Below are positions 1 to 7,404 of a stretch of DNA of 64,000 nucleotides, in pieces. The translations under genes were made by a program, and so were the position numbers. The notes under the pieces were generated by a model that was not told where the DNA came from, ran no database searches, and was given only the letters and a program-made list of their open reading frames with translations. The stretch comes from a virus: positions 46,438 to 110,437 of the IMG/VR virus record IMGVR_UViG_3300032323_001119; one strand, written 5' to 3'. Each line of letters begins with the position of its first letter. The stretch's first letter is position 1.

Positions 1-2735
1 GCGACTGCTGCTGCGTTAATCGCTGCACCTGCTGCTACAACTGTAGCAACTACCATATCTGTTGCTTCTTCTCTTTCTTCATCTGACATATCAGCGCCAA
101 TACTTCCAAATGCTGCTAATGCTGCTGCTGGATTAGTAAATAATTCTTCTACCAGTGCTCCTGGGTTCTGTAGTAATTCTACTTGAGCAGCGACTTCTGC
201 AGTAATCACAACTGCATTTCCATTTTCATCAGTACGAATATCTACTGGTGTTGATGGTGGCAAATCAGAATATGATACACCTGCTGCTTTTATATCTGCA
301 GATGAAACGGCTTCTCCAGGTTTAATTTCTTCAAGCAGTTTATTTACAACTACTTCTTTTTGTTTTTCAGTTAACTTACCTTCTTCTGCCGCTTTCTTTA
401 ATTCCTCTGCTTCCTTTTTTGCTGCTTCTAATTCTGCAGCTTTTGCTTCAGCTTCAGCTTTTGCATCTGCGGCTTCTTGTGCTTTAGCTTCCGCCTCTGC
501 CTTAGCATCTGCTTCTTCTTGAGCCTTTGCTTCTGCTTCAGCCTTAGCATCTGCCTCTGCCTGCGCTGCCGCTTCAGCCTCAGCCTCTAATCTATCCGCC
601 TCTGCTTTTGCATCTGCTTCAGCTTGTTCTTTGGCTTCTTGTTCTGCCTGCGCTGCTGCTTCTTCTGCTGCTATACGATCAGCCTCTGCTTTAGCAGCGG
701 CTTCCTCTGCGGCTACACGGTCTGCCTCAGCCTTAGCTGCCGCTTCTTCTGCGGCTTTAGCTTCTGCTTCTGCTTTTGCTGCAGCTTCCGCTGCTGTTTT
801 GGCGGCTGCTTCTGCGGCTGCTGCTTGTGCAGCTGCTTGTTGTGCTGCAGCCTCCGCTGCTGCTGCTTCTTGTGCTGCTTGGGCTGCTGCAGCTGCTGCT
901 GCGGCATTTGCAGCGGCTTGTGCTGCTGCTTGTTGCTCTGCATAATAATTAACTGTAACCTGTGCTGCATTTGTCATTGCAGTTACTGCTTCATTTACTT
1001 TAGTTATTGCTATATTAGCCAATGTATCTGCTGTCTGTACAGCTACTGATAGATTTTGATTTGCAGTTGCAAGGTTCTGCTGCTCTGTTGATAAGGTTTG
1101 ATTAGCATTAGTTAAATTTGTTTGAGCAGCTGTTAGGTTTGTTTCTGCTACTACCTTTTCTGCTGTGACAGTTGTTAATACTGCTGTGCTAGCAGCAAGA
1201 TCAGTAGTGGCTGATTGTAATGCTGCTACCTGTTGTGGTGTAGCAGATGATGTTGAGAACTCTGATGCTGGAATTACTTCCCAGGTTGACCCGTTATATC
1301 TACGTAATGATACTGCTGCCCCTCCACCATTTTCGTAATACCACATTTCAAGGGTCTTTCCAACACCAGCAGTAGTTTCAACATCTGCTGTGGATCCTCC
1401 ACCACCCTTGTCAAACCAGTCATTGATAACGGTCTGCCCGTCTAGCTTTAAAAGAACTCCGTCATCTGCAGGTGCTGTAATATATTGCGTTCCAGTAGTT
1501 TGTGGAGTCCAGATACCATCCCATTTAACCTGAAATCCTTCTGTAATTGTTGTAGTTCCTTGCTTAGTTGCAGACACATTGTCTACTCCATAGTAGTCCC
1601 AATTTGCTGGTATATTTATAGATGCAATCTTTTTGCCTTCTGGGGCAGTAATAACTTCTTGATGCACATAGCTAGGGTATGTTGAGTTAACATTATCCTG
1701 AATATTAAAAGTGCTTGTAGTTCCATCAGTGTATGTAACTACTGCATTATGATCTCCATTTTTAGCAAAGACTTGGAAGCTTGCAGCAACTGTATTTGCT
1801 GGCATGGTAATAAGAGTGTCTGCAGTTGATCCTCTAAGAGTTAGGGATGGATCTTGTCCAGGACCAGGAAATCCAATAGACCCAATATATACTTGATTAT
1901 TATTTGTAGTTGAGACTGGAGTTCCATTTACTGTAATTCCTATCTCAGTGTTTAGTCTATTATTAGCAAAGGTTTCGGTTACTGTTGTTGTACCGCCATT
2001 TACTGTCGGTCCTCCACTACCCCACTGCTCATTAATTCCATTTGTATCTTTTCCAGTGTAAACAACTGTTCCTTCTCCAACTGTGGGAGAAGCTCCATTA
2101 TCTGCGCTATCAATAACTGTTATATTTAGTCCAAGAGAGGTATTTGCATTTACTACTGCTGTGGCAGACTCTACAGCTTCTGCCTTTACCTCTACTACTG
2201 CCGTCTGAGATTCAACTGCTGCTGTTGCTGTAGCCAATGTAGTAGTTGCTGTGGCGACTGTTGCTGTAGCTGACTCAACTACTGTTACTGCTGTAGCTAC
2301 CACTGCTGTCTGTGAATCAACATTAGCCTGTGCTGTTGTGGCAACTGCTACGGCTGTCTCTGCAGATTGAATAGCAGTATTCGCTTCTGACACCTTTACT
2401 GTTGCCTCTGCGACTGCTGTGGCTATAGGCTCTTGAGTTGTAGCAATTTGGGTAGCAGTCTGAGTATCTGTGTTTGGAACATTGGATTGAATAGTATTTA
2501 CAATAGCTGTTGCTTGAGTTTCAGCAGCTTGCTGTAGTGTTGTTTCTGCTGTTTCTATTTTAGCTGCAACTGTCTCAACTGTAATAGGAGTGGTTGCTGT
2601 GGCTGTATCTGAAGATGGGTTTGCTGGAGTTACTTGAACGGTAACTTCTTCAGCATGTGCGTTGCTTGGTCCAAAAAGAAAGAGCCAGCCGATTATAAAA
2701 AGGCTGGTTAAAAAATACTGTAACTTTCTAGTCAA
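1..2735 (-). CDS. Exported PA14-like / Ala-Glu coiled-coil protein (3' end cut by window)
   Basis: The reading frame is open to the left window edge, so the C-terminus is missing; 911 codons are visible. I chose a TTG start because AGGAG lies 8 bases upstream and it yields a clear signal peptide: MTRK, a hydrophobic core at about residues 8-21, and an AHA cleavage site near residue 28. Residues 30-215 are Ala/Thr/Val-rich and probably coiled coil. Residues about 215-390 are beta-rich. Residues about 395-490 resemble a PA14 carbohydrate-binding domain (EGFQVKWDGIW, ADDGVLLKLDGQTVI, TLEMWYYENGG). Residues about 598-782 are a TolA-like coil of AEAKADAEEQ-type repeats. A Sec signal is unusual in a virion protein, so it could be a surface or exclusion protein of the infected cell rather than a tail fibre. 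The function is not established. Confidence 0.75.
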   Translation of the reverse strand, partial: MTRKLQYFLTSLFIIGWLFLFGPSNAHAEEVTVQVTPANPSSDTATATTPITVETVAAKIETAETTLQQAAETQATAIVNTIQSNVPNTDTQTATQIATTQEPIATAVAEATVKVSEANTAIQSAETAVAVATTAQANVDSQTAVVATAVTVVESATATVATATTTLATATAAVESQTAVVEVKAEAVESATAVVNANTSLGLNITVIDSADNGASPTVGEGTVVYTGKDTNGINEQWGSGGPTVNGGTTTVTETFANNRLNTEIGITVNGTPVSTTNNNQVYIGSIGFPGPGQDPSLTLRGSTADTLITMPANTVAASFQVFAKNGDHNAVVTYTDGTTSTFNIQDNVNSTYPSYVHQEVITAPEGKKIASINIPANWDYYGVDNVSATKQGTTTITEGFQVKWDGIWTPQTTGTQYITAPADDGVLLKLDGQTVINDWFDKGGGGSTADVETTAGVGKTLEMWYYENGGGAAVSLRRYNGSTWEVIPASEFSTSSATPQQVAALQSATTDLAASTAVLTTVTAEKVVAETNLTAAQTNLTNANQTLSTEQQNLATANQNLSVAVQTADTLANIAITKVNEAVTAMTNAAQVTVNYYAEQQAAAQAAANAAAAAAAAQAAQEAAAAEAAAQQAAAQAAAAEAAAKTAAEAAAKAEAEAKAAEEAAAKAEADRVAAEEAAAKAEADRIAAEEAAAQAEQEAKEQAEADAKAEADRLEAEAEAAAQAEADAKAEAEAKAQEEADAKAEAEAKAQEAADAKAEAEAKAAELEAAKKEAEELKKAAEEGKLTEKQKEVVVNKLLEEIKPGEAVSSADIKAAGVSYSDLPPSTPVDIRTDENGNAVVITAEVAAQVELLQNPGALVEELFTNPAAALAAFGSIGADMSDEEREEATDMVVATVVAAGAAINAAAV
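390..940 (-). repeat. Imperfect Ala/Glu/Lys coding repeats (TolA-like)
   Basis: This GCW-rich stretch encodes degenerate 10-12 residue repeats of the type AEAKADAEEQAKAEA, passing into almost pure Ala/Gln. Such repeats form a long charged helix. It produces spurious Ser/Cys/Ala-rich open frames on the other strand. Confidence 0.7.
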
Positions 2736-2746
2736 CTAGGTATCTC

Positions 2747-2776
2747 CTAAGTAATGCAATATTTTTGCTTACTTAG
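2747..2776 (-). promoter_or_regulatory. 5'-leader hairpin overlapping the Shine-Dalgarno
   Basis: CTAAGTAA (2747-2754) and TTACTTAG (2769-2776) form an 8-bp perfect stem around a 14-base AT-rich loop. In the minus-strand mRNA the proximal arm overlaps the TAGGAG Shine-Dalgarno (2744-2749) of the exported PA14 protein, so folding could limit its translation. Inference from sequence only. Confidence 0.4.
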
Positions 2777-2778
2777 TA

Positions 2779-2787
2779 ATTATAGCA
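2779..2787 (-). promoter_or_regulatory. Extended -10 promoter TGCTATAAT for the exported PA14 gene
   Basis: The minus strand reads TGCTATAAT, a perfect TGn-extended -10. No good -35 is visible. The predicted start of transcription falls at the beginning of the leader hairpin, about 38 bases before the TTG codon. Confidence 0.55.
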
Positions 2788-2802
2788 GAATGTTAGTTTA
2801 AA

Positions 2803-3429
2803 CTAGTTAGATATGTAAGTTCCATTAACATAAATATTTGTGTTTGTTGTTAGCGTTACTGGTTTCCCCTGCTTTAAAATTGCTTCCATAACTGGAGAGT
2901 TTGATCCAGGAATTTGCTTTATGTAATGAAGATCAAGTGTTTGTGTGTTGGGCAAATGATCAGCATTGACAATGATATGTCCAGCTAAGTCTGGGTTAGC
3001 TGTTTCATCAACAAAAACCCAACCTGGGAAATGATTCATAGTTCCCGATAATGGAGCAAATGGTAGTTCTAAATTTAACTGTCCTGTTCCAAAACTTGTT
3101 ACTGTTGAACAGTCTACTGCTATCCAAAATGAAACTAACTGTCCCTGCTTAACATAATAAGAATTGTATGTTGGGTGATTTACGCCTGTTCCAGTAAATG
3201 TTAGTCCAGTTGCTGTAAAGCTTGGAGTCCATCTAACTGATTGAAAAGAAACATCTGCATCTGCACCTGGCTCGCCTTGTGGACCTTGTGGACCTTGTGG
3301 ACCAGGCGTTAATGATACATTCGTTATGGCTTCTGCCAACTCTTTTATTGAGTTTAAATTTGATGGGGCAGCAGCAATTTCTAGCTCCTGTGGAGTAACT
3401 GCTCTATATGCATAAGTTTCTGGTGACAT
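2803..3429 (-). CDS. Collagen-like tail fibre / adhesin protein
   Basis: 208 residues. The N-terminus is short and helical (PQELEIAAAPSNLNSIKELA). Next comes a collagen-type Gly-X-Y stretch of four triplets (GPQGPQGPQGEPG, about residues 43-55), then a beta-rich globular domain of about 150 residues reminiscent of C1q/TNF-like or tail-fibre knobs. Gly-X-Y runs trimerise phage fibres. The gene lies between the exported PA14 protein and a cupin/JmjC-like oxygenase. No Shine-Dalgarno is visible, and a TATAAT box ends 6 bases before the ATG, so the message may be leaderless. A host-binding virion role is inferred from architecture. Confidence 0.65.
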   Translation of the reverse strand: MSPETYAYRAVTPQELEIAAAPSNLNSIKELAEAITNVSLTPGPQGPQGPQGEPGADADVSFQSVRWTPSFTATGLTFTGTGVNHPTYNSYYVKQGQLVSFWIAVDCSTVTSFGTGQLNLELPFAPLSGTMNHFPGWVFVDETANPDLAGHIIVNADHLPNTQTLDLHYIKQIPGSNSPVMEAILKQGKPVTLTTNTNIYVNGTYISN

Positions 3430-3435
3430 ATATTT

Positions 3436-3441
3436 ATTATA
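3436..3441 (-). promoter_or_regulatory. -10 box six bases before the ATG of the collagen-like gene
   Basis: A perfect TATAAT on the minus strand ends 6 bases before the start codon at 3429, placing +1 on or next to the A of ATG. The -35 region is weak. Confidence 0.45.
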
Positions 3442-3455
3442 CCCTATATGCTTGT

Positions 3456-4079
3456 CTAGTAGCTAATCATATCAAATATGAAAGCTGCTCGTATGCTTGA
3501 ATTGTCTATAGAGTGTATCGTGCCCTTTGGCATAAAAAGAATATCATTTTTTTCCATTAAATACTCTTTGTGCTCTCTACCTGTAACATCTATAGGGCTA
3601 CCATATGGGTCATTTTCGTCTGATTCATGAATAACATATCTTGCATTACCTAAAACTTGCGTTAGTAAAACGTGGTGAGGGTCTCTGTGTGGATCTAGCT
3701 GTGGAGTATTTTCTGTCATGTTTACAGCAAGCTTTAAATGGGTATGGAAATCGTCAGAGATGTTAGACAATTCCTGATGAATAGCAAATACTTGATTGTA
3801 TTTTATTGGATCTAGTCCATTATTTCTTTCTAGCAAATCCGTGCAATGAAATGTTAGACCGTGTTTTGCAGCCTGCATTAGGCTTGTAAATTTTTTTTCT
3901 TTGTCATTAAATAGCATTGAGGAGTTTTTATAGCTGTCTCTATGTTCATCTGACAACAAAAAATTGTAAGATATGCTTAAAGTCTTTATTGCATCTTCCC
4001 AATCAAAATTATAATCTAAGCAGGACTTTATAAATACAGGCTTTCCAGTTTTAATTGAATTTTTAATTTCATCTATCAT
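3456..4079 (-). CDS. Cupin/JmjC-like Fe(II)-dependent oxygenase
   Basis: 207 residues from the ATG at 4079, preferred over an upstream in-frame start because AGGAG lies 8 bases before it and the longer form would overlap the FmdB gene. The C-terminal half looks like a double-stranded beta-helix. It has an H-x-D (DPHRDPHHVLLTQVLGNARY) and a later His in FMPKGTIHSIDN, the HxD...H iron-binding triad expected of cupin_8/JmjC-like 2-oxoglutarate oxygenases. The N-terminus is helical with no recognised domain. The substrate is unknown. It belongs to a larger set of Fe/2OG enzymes in this genome but is not of the prolyl-hydroxylase subtype. Confidence 0.6.
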   Translation of the reverse strand: MIDEIKNSIKTGKPVFIKSCLDYNFDWEDAIKTLSISYNFLLSDEHRDSYKNSSMLFNDKEKKFTSLMQAAKHGLTFHCTDLLERNNGLDPIKYNQVFAIHQELSNISDDFHTHLKLAVNMTENTPQLDPHRDPHHVLLTQVLGNARYVIHESDENDPYGSPIDVTGREHKEYLMEKNDILFMPKGTIHSIDNSSIRAAFIFDMISY

Positions 4080-4083
4080 ATAC

Positions 4084-4272
4084 TTAGCTCCTGTGGTCTG
4101 TCTTATAAAATCCGTTACCCTTAAATTGTATTCCAAATGAACTAAAATGTCTAACCATATTTGATTCACACTCTTGGCATAAGTAGCCTGGGTCATCTTC
4201 TGATATTGATCGTGTTACTGAAAGTAGCGCATGGGCATCGTCTTGGCTACACTTGTATTCATATACTGGCAT
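4084..4272 (-). CDS. FmdB-family zinc ribbon protein
   Basis: 62 residues starting MPVYEYKC, the signature of the FmdB/CxxC regulatory-type zinc ribbon family, with a second knuckle CQEC about residues 33-36. AAAAGG precedes the ATG. It lies just upstream of the cupin/JmjC-like gene and downstream of Hsp20. These small proteins occur in bacteria and phages; a DNA- or protein-binding role is presumed, not shown. Confidence 0.8.
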   Translation of the reverse strand: MPVYEYKCSQDDAHALLSVTRSISEDDPGYLCQECESNMVRHFSSFGIQFKGNGFYKTDHRS

Positions 4273-4318
4273 CTTAATCCTTTTGTTTAATGAGCAGTTT
4301 AAAGAGATGCTCAGCTCT

Positions 4319-4364
4319 ATTCTGTTAACTTCCTACGCTATTAGCGCCCACCCACTAACAGAAT
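4319..4364 (-). terminator. Nested hairpin between Hsp20 and FmdB genes
   Basis: ATTCTGTTA (4319-4327) pairs with TAACAGAAT (4356-4364), and CGCTA/TAGCG (4336-4340 / 4342-4346) pairs inside. It directly follows the Hsp20 stop. There is no strong T-run, so it could be a weak terminator, a processing site or a 3'-end stabiliser. Confidence 0.35.
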
Positions 4365-4783
4365 TATTTAATTTTAATTGTTTTAGGCTTCTTTTCTTCT
4401 GGAATAATTCTGTCTACATTAACATGAAGCATTCCATCCTCAATAGTTGCCCCAGTAACTTCCATGTATTCACCCAAAGCAAATGTTCGAGTAAATTTAC
4501 GTGCAGCTATACCTTTGTGCAGATATTCGCCGTCTGTTACCTCAGTTATTTCACCCTTGACAATAAGTGTACCATTTTCTACTGATACGTCAATATCGTC
4601 TTTTGTAAAACCTGCTACTGCTATTGATACCTGAAAGGTATCTTCGTCTAGCTTCAATACGTCATACGGAGGGTATGTCTGTCTTGTGGCTGCTTGATGT
4701 ACTGTAGCCATTCTTTCAAGTTCACGATTAAAGCCAATAAAAAATGGATCTCTAAAAAGATCCATAGCAAACTGTGTTACCAT
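4364..4783 (-). CDS. Small heat-shock protein, Hsp20/alpha-crystallin family
   Basis: 139 residues, typical Hsp20 length. The alpha-crystallin domain covers about residues 35-130: YPPYDVLKLDEDTFQVSIAV, DIDVSVENGTLIVKGE, the A-x-x-x-n-G-x-L motif (ATIEDGMLHV), and a C-terminal K-x-I-x-I/K (KTIKIK). The N-terminus (FRDPFFIGFNRELERM) matches bacterial IbpA-type proteins. It is an ATP-independent holdase. Phage sHSPs, known from cyanophages, are thought to protect or assist capsid and host proteins. It has its own promoter with an inverted repeat across the predicted start of transcription, so it is probably regulated separately. Confidence 0.92.
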   Translation of the reverse strand: MVTQFAMDLFRDPFFIGFNRELERMATVHQAATRQTYPPYDVLKLDEDTFQVSIAVAGFTKDDIDVSVENGTLIVKGEITEVTDGEYLHKGIAARKFTRTFALGEYMEVTGATIEDGMLHVNVDRIIPEEKKPKTIKIK

Positions 4784-4810
4784 TTTGTGCTCCTTTTAAG
4801 CGAGTTAAAT

Positions 4811-4835
4811 TAGTACCCCCATTTGGCAGGTACTA
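4811..4835. promoter_or_regulatory. Inverted repeat TAGTACC-N11-GGTACTA (operator-like)
   Basis: Seven-base perfect arms at 4811-4817 and 4829-4835 straddle the predicted transcription start of the Hsp20 gene. Position and spacing suit a dimeric repressor, though an RNA hairpin in the leader is an alternative. Confidence 0.45.
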
Positions 4836-4839
4836 ACCT

Positions 4840-4869
4840 ATTATATCATTTGGTTGATTAGAACTGCAA
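4840..4869 (-). promoter_or_regulatory. Promoter for Hsp20: TTGCAG-N18-TATAAT with TGA extension
   Basis: On the minus strand TTGCAG (4864-4869) and TATAAT (4840-4845) are separated by 18 bases, with TGA directly before the -10. The leader of about 50 bases ends in an AGGAG-type ribosome site before the ATG at 4783. Confidence 0.65.
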
Positions 4870-4870
4870 G

Positions 4871-5278
4871 CTACTTTTTATTGCTTGATCTTGCTTTTGC
4901 AAGCACTGAAAAGTCTTTAACCTTAGTATCTCCTAGGTATCCCCAGGCATAACCTTCGTCTATCATTTTCTGGTTTATAGATTTATCTGCACCATCTAAA
5001 AAAACCCATCCAAGTATTCGGCCATATTTTTCTGAGGAGTCTATTTTTTCCGTTTTGATTACAATAGTTTTTGCGGAATCAATTGCATTTTTTAAATAAG
5101 CTTTAGATTCTAGACCTAATGCCTTTTCTGCTTTATTTGTTGTTCTGCTTTCTGGCGTATCTATACCAGCAAGCCTAACTCTGGAGCTAAATGAGATATC
5201 AAATCCTAAATCTATATCTACATCTATAGTGTCCCCATCAACTACCTTACTAACTTTTTTGACGTAATATTCAAACAT
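4871..5278 (-). CDS. Thermonuclease (SNase/micrococcal nuclease fold)
   Basis: 135 residues covering one SNase domain: VVDGDTIDV (calcium-binding Asp), RVRLAGIDTPE (catalytic Arg, Asp and Glu), then KYGRILGWVFLDG (second catalytic Arg) and INQKMIDEGYAW. It hydrolyses DNA or RNA in a Ca2+-dependent manner. No signal peptide is visible, so it would act inside the cell, perhaps on host DNA. The ATG overlaps the stop of the upstream GMP-reductase-like gene (TAATG), so the two are translationally coupled. Confidence 0.88.
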   Translation of the reverse strand: MFEYYVKKVSKVVDGDTIDVDIDLGFDISFSSRVRLAGIDTPESRTTNKAEKALGLESKAYLKNAIDSAKTIVIKTEKIDSSEKYGRILGWVFLDGADKSINQKMIDEGYAWGYLGDTKVKDFSVLAKARSSNKK

Positions 5279-6321
5279 TATATTCTGTTACCTGACTCTC
5301 TTAAAGATTGTGGAGATACCTCTATATATTCAAGTGACGACTGCAACTCTTTTATATTGCCCGCGCCTGAATATGTAAAAGCACTTTTTGTATTATTAAG
5401 TATATTCCATAGTCCTTCAAATGCTGGGCCCCTAGACTCTATTTCTCCAGCAACACCTTCAAAATTAAATATAGGATTTTTAATCCCAGACAAACCTTCT
5501 TCTTTTGCAGCAAACTCTTTTGATCCAAGACCTATGAGTGAGTACTTGCCATTCTCAGAACTACACTCATCGTGTCCTGCCAACATATACCCTAGCATTA
5601 CAGCACTTGCACCTGCGCCTAAAGCTTTTACTATATCACCAGATGTTTTTATGCCACCATCTGCAATAATTCCATTGACGCTGTCTTCTTTTACCATTTC
5701 GTATATATTCATAATAGATGATAATGTAGGAGCTCCGAATCCAGTCATTATTCTAGTCGTGCATGCTGCTCCACCCCCGATACCAACCCTAACCGAGTCA
5801 CATCCAGCATCCATTAACATCTTATAGGCACCATATGAAGATACGTTGCCACACATTATATGTGTTGATTTAGGAACAGATTTTCTTAAATGAGATACTG
5901 CATCTGCAACCAGCTTCAAGTGCCCATTTGCAACATCAAGAAGTATTATCTTAATATTGTTTTTAACAATTTTATTTACTGAATCTTGATCGTAAACATC
6001 TTTTATTTTTATAGTTACTGCAACTCTACTAGGATTTACCTCTAATGATTTTTGAATTTTTTCTTCTAGACTGTAAGTCCTAACTGTTGTCCCAATGCAC
6101 CCAGATGTTACCAGTATGGAAAGCATCTCCTTAGAGGAAATGCTTTCCATAGGTGCTGAAATTATAGGGGACTCAAACTCTATAATTGCATCTGGATTAT
6201 TTGGATTACCTATTTTAGTAGTAAGATCAATATGATGTCTACTTAAAAGAGGGGATGAGTCATTTGGAACTAAGAGTATGTCATCAAAACACAATCCGTT
6301 TATGGAAGTATTTTTTTTCAC
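5278..6321 (-). CDS. IMP dehydrogenase / GMP reductase family enzyme
   Basis: 347 residues, GMP-reductase-like in length, with no CBS pair. The N-terminus INGLCFDDILLVPND is typical of the family. The flavodoxin-like (beta/alpha)8 barrel carries the phosphate loop and catalytic loop (SVRVGIGGGAACTTR, Cys retained; most relatives have GIGPGS), IIADGGIKTSGDIVKALGAGA and VMLGYMLAG. It would interconvert IMP with XMP or GMP using NAD(P). The GGGAAC loop departs slightly from consensus, so the exact reaction (GuaB or GuaC) is open. It starts with GTG, 4 bases after the lysin stop. A purine-salvage or pool-shifting role in infection is inferred. Confidence 0.85.
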   Translation of the reverse strand: MKKNTSINGLCFDDILLVPNDSSPLLSRHHIDLTTKIGNPNNPDAIIEFESPIISAPMESISSKEMLSILVTSGCIGTTVRTYSLEEKIQKSLEVNPSRVAVTIKIKDVYDQDSVNKIVKNNIKIILLDVANGHLKLVADAVSHLRKSVPKSTHIMCGNVSSYGAYKMLMDAGCDSVRVGIGGGAACTTRIMTGFGAPTLSSIMNIYEMVKEDSVNGIIADGGIKTSGDIVKALGAGASAVMLGYMLAGHDECSSENGKYSLIGLGSKEFAAKEEGLSGIKNPIFNFEGVAGEIESRGPAFEGLWNILNNTKSAFTYSGAGNIKELQSSLEYIEVSPQSLRESGNRI

Positions 6322-6325
6322 AGAC

Positions 6326-6928
6326 TTATTTCTTTTTGGCTGTTGGTTTTGCTTCTGTCTTTACTGCAGCTTTTTTAACTGCTGGCTTATCTGACTTTGG
6401 CTTAACTGCTTGACCGAATGCTGGTCTTCCAAATCCTACAATAAATACTGGCTGCGACTTACGAAGCTTTGAGCCGTTCTTCTTTTTGTATGCACGATTC
6501 TTTAGGCATGCCTCTCCACCATTTCTCTGATCTCCCTTTTTATCTGGGCTGGTGTTTCCTTCTGCAACATCGACTGTTCCATCTGTATTAACTGCAGTTA
6601 CAATTCCTACGTGAGAAATTCTGTCGACCCCATCATTTGGAAAATCAAAATAGACAATGTCTCCGACTGCAGGTGCTGCTGTCTCTACTGGTTGCCATGT
6701 TCCTGCTTTAATAAATGCTTGTGCTCCTGCTGGAGTGTAAACTGTATTGGGGACTTTTACGCCAGCTTCATTGGCGCACCACATAACAAACGATCCACAC
6801 CAAGGCTGGAAATTAGCTTTTGTAAACTTTCCATACTTTGTTTCATTATCTTTTGGACCCTCTATGTATCCAATTTCGCCTAATGCTACTTCTACTAATC
6901 TTGCTGCTGATCCTTGTACTGCTGCCAT
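6326..6928 (-). CDS. CHAP-domain endolysin
   Basis: 200 residues. The CHAP (NlpC/P60-like) fold covers about residues 8-165: VEVALGEIGYIEGP, QPWCGSFVMWC (catalytic Cys), a Pro-rich PAVGDIVYFD, SHVGIVTAV (catalytic His), and a closing VFIVGFGRP. It would cleave peptide bonds or amides in peptidoglycan. The C-terminal 30 residues are Lys/Ala/Pro-rich (KPAVKKAAVKTEAKPTAKKK), likely a cationic wall-binding tail. No signal peptide is present, so a holin or other export route is needed. AGGAG precedes the ATG, and an extended -10 promoter sits between it and the tRNAs. Confidence 0.88.
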   Translation of the reverse strand: MAAVQGSAARLVEVALGEIGYIEGPKDNETKYGKFTKANFQPWCGSFVMWCANEAGVKVPNTVYTPAGAQAFIKAGTWQPVETAAPAVGDIVYFDFPNDGVDRISHVGIVTAVNTDGTVDVAEGNTSPDKKGDQRNGGEACLKNRAYKKKNGSKLRKSQPVFIVGFGRPAFGQAVKPKSDKPAVKKAAVKTEAKPTAKKK

Positions 6929-6964
6929 TTTATTTCTCCTTAATTATTGGTTGATTACATTATT

Positions 6965-6973
6965 AGTATACCA
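6965..6973 (-). promoter_or_regulatory. Extended -10 promoter TGGTATACT for the lysin operon
   Basis: TGGTATACT on the minus strand, about 37 bases before the lysin ATG and just downstream of the tRNA pair. The -35 is weak. Confidence 0.45.
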
Positions 6974-6993
6974 TTTTTTATTACATAAATGCT

Positions 6994-7069
6994 TGGTGCC
7001 CCTGAAAGGAATCGAACCTCCGACACGCAGGGTAGAAACCTGCTGCTCTATCCACTGAGCTACAAAGGC
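6994..7069 (-). tRNA. tRNA-Arg (anticodon TCT)
   Basis: 76 bases with a complete cloverleaf: acceptor GCCTTTG/CAGGGGC (with G-T pairs), D arm GCTC/GAGC, anticodon stem GCAGG/CCTGC around TTTCTAC giving anticodon TCT, and a T arm with TTCGATT. The CCA end is encoded. It reads AGA, a codon common in this AT-rich genome. Confidence 0.92.
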
Positions 7070-7073
7070 TTAG

Positions 7074-7147
7074 TGTGCCAGGTAGGACTTGAACCTACGA
7101 TTACCGAATTATGAGTTCGGGGCTTTAACCAACTAAGCTACTGGCAC
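7074..7147 (-). tRNA. tRNA with CAT anticodon (Met or Ile2)
   Basis: 74 bases without an encoded CCA: acceptor GTGCCAG/CTGGCAC, D arm GCTT/AAGC, anticodon stem CCGAA/TTCGG around CTCATAA giving CAT, T arm GTAGG/CCTAC with TTCAAGT. CAT can mean elongator Met, initiator Met or lysidine-modified Ile2. The initiator is unlikely, since three G-C pairs at the base of the anticodon stem are absent. The choice between Met and Ile2 is not settled. Confidence 0.9.
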
Positions 7148-7167
7148 CTAAGCTTAATTTTACTATA

Positions 7168-7404
7168 TTAATTATCAGTGTCAATAGCGGAAGCCACTAT
7201 ATCCTGAACATATTCAGAAAAATGCTTTCTTATGCTTCCAGCTGGCCTAGATCCGTAAGATTCCCAAATTCTTTTATACTCTATAACATTGTCATATGTT
7301 GTTGGACATAAAACAATATCGTTATATTTTTTTAATGTGGTTGGAAGCGGAACGTGCTTGGTACAGCATTTACATTCCTTTGCTCTTGCTTGATATTCAC
7401 TCAT
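7168..7404 (-). CDS. Small Cys-containing protein next to the large terminase
   Basis: 78 residues with CKCC near the N-terminus (residues 11-14) and one further Cys in VLCPTTYDN, followed by a basic helical segment. I do not recognise the family. The fold may be a partial zinc site or HNH-like remnant, but the catalytic His-Asn-His pattern is not present. The start overlaps the TerL stop (ATGA), so it belongs to the packaging operon and ends just before the tRNA pair. Confidence 0.65.
   Translation of the reverse strand: MSEYQARAKECKCCTKHVPLPTTLKKYNDIVLCPTTYDNVIEYKRIWESYGSRPAGSIRKHFSEYVQDIVASAIDTDN

Noticed and set aside
624-1049. Cys/Phe- or Ala/Ser-rich plus-strand open frames over the Ala-rich coil region.
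   Set aside because: They are shadows of the repetitive minus-strand gene, with no ribosome site and no protein-like composition.
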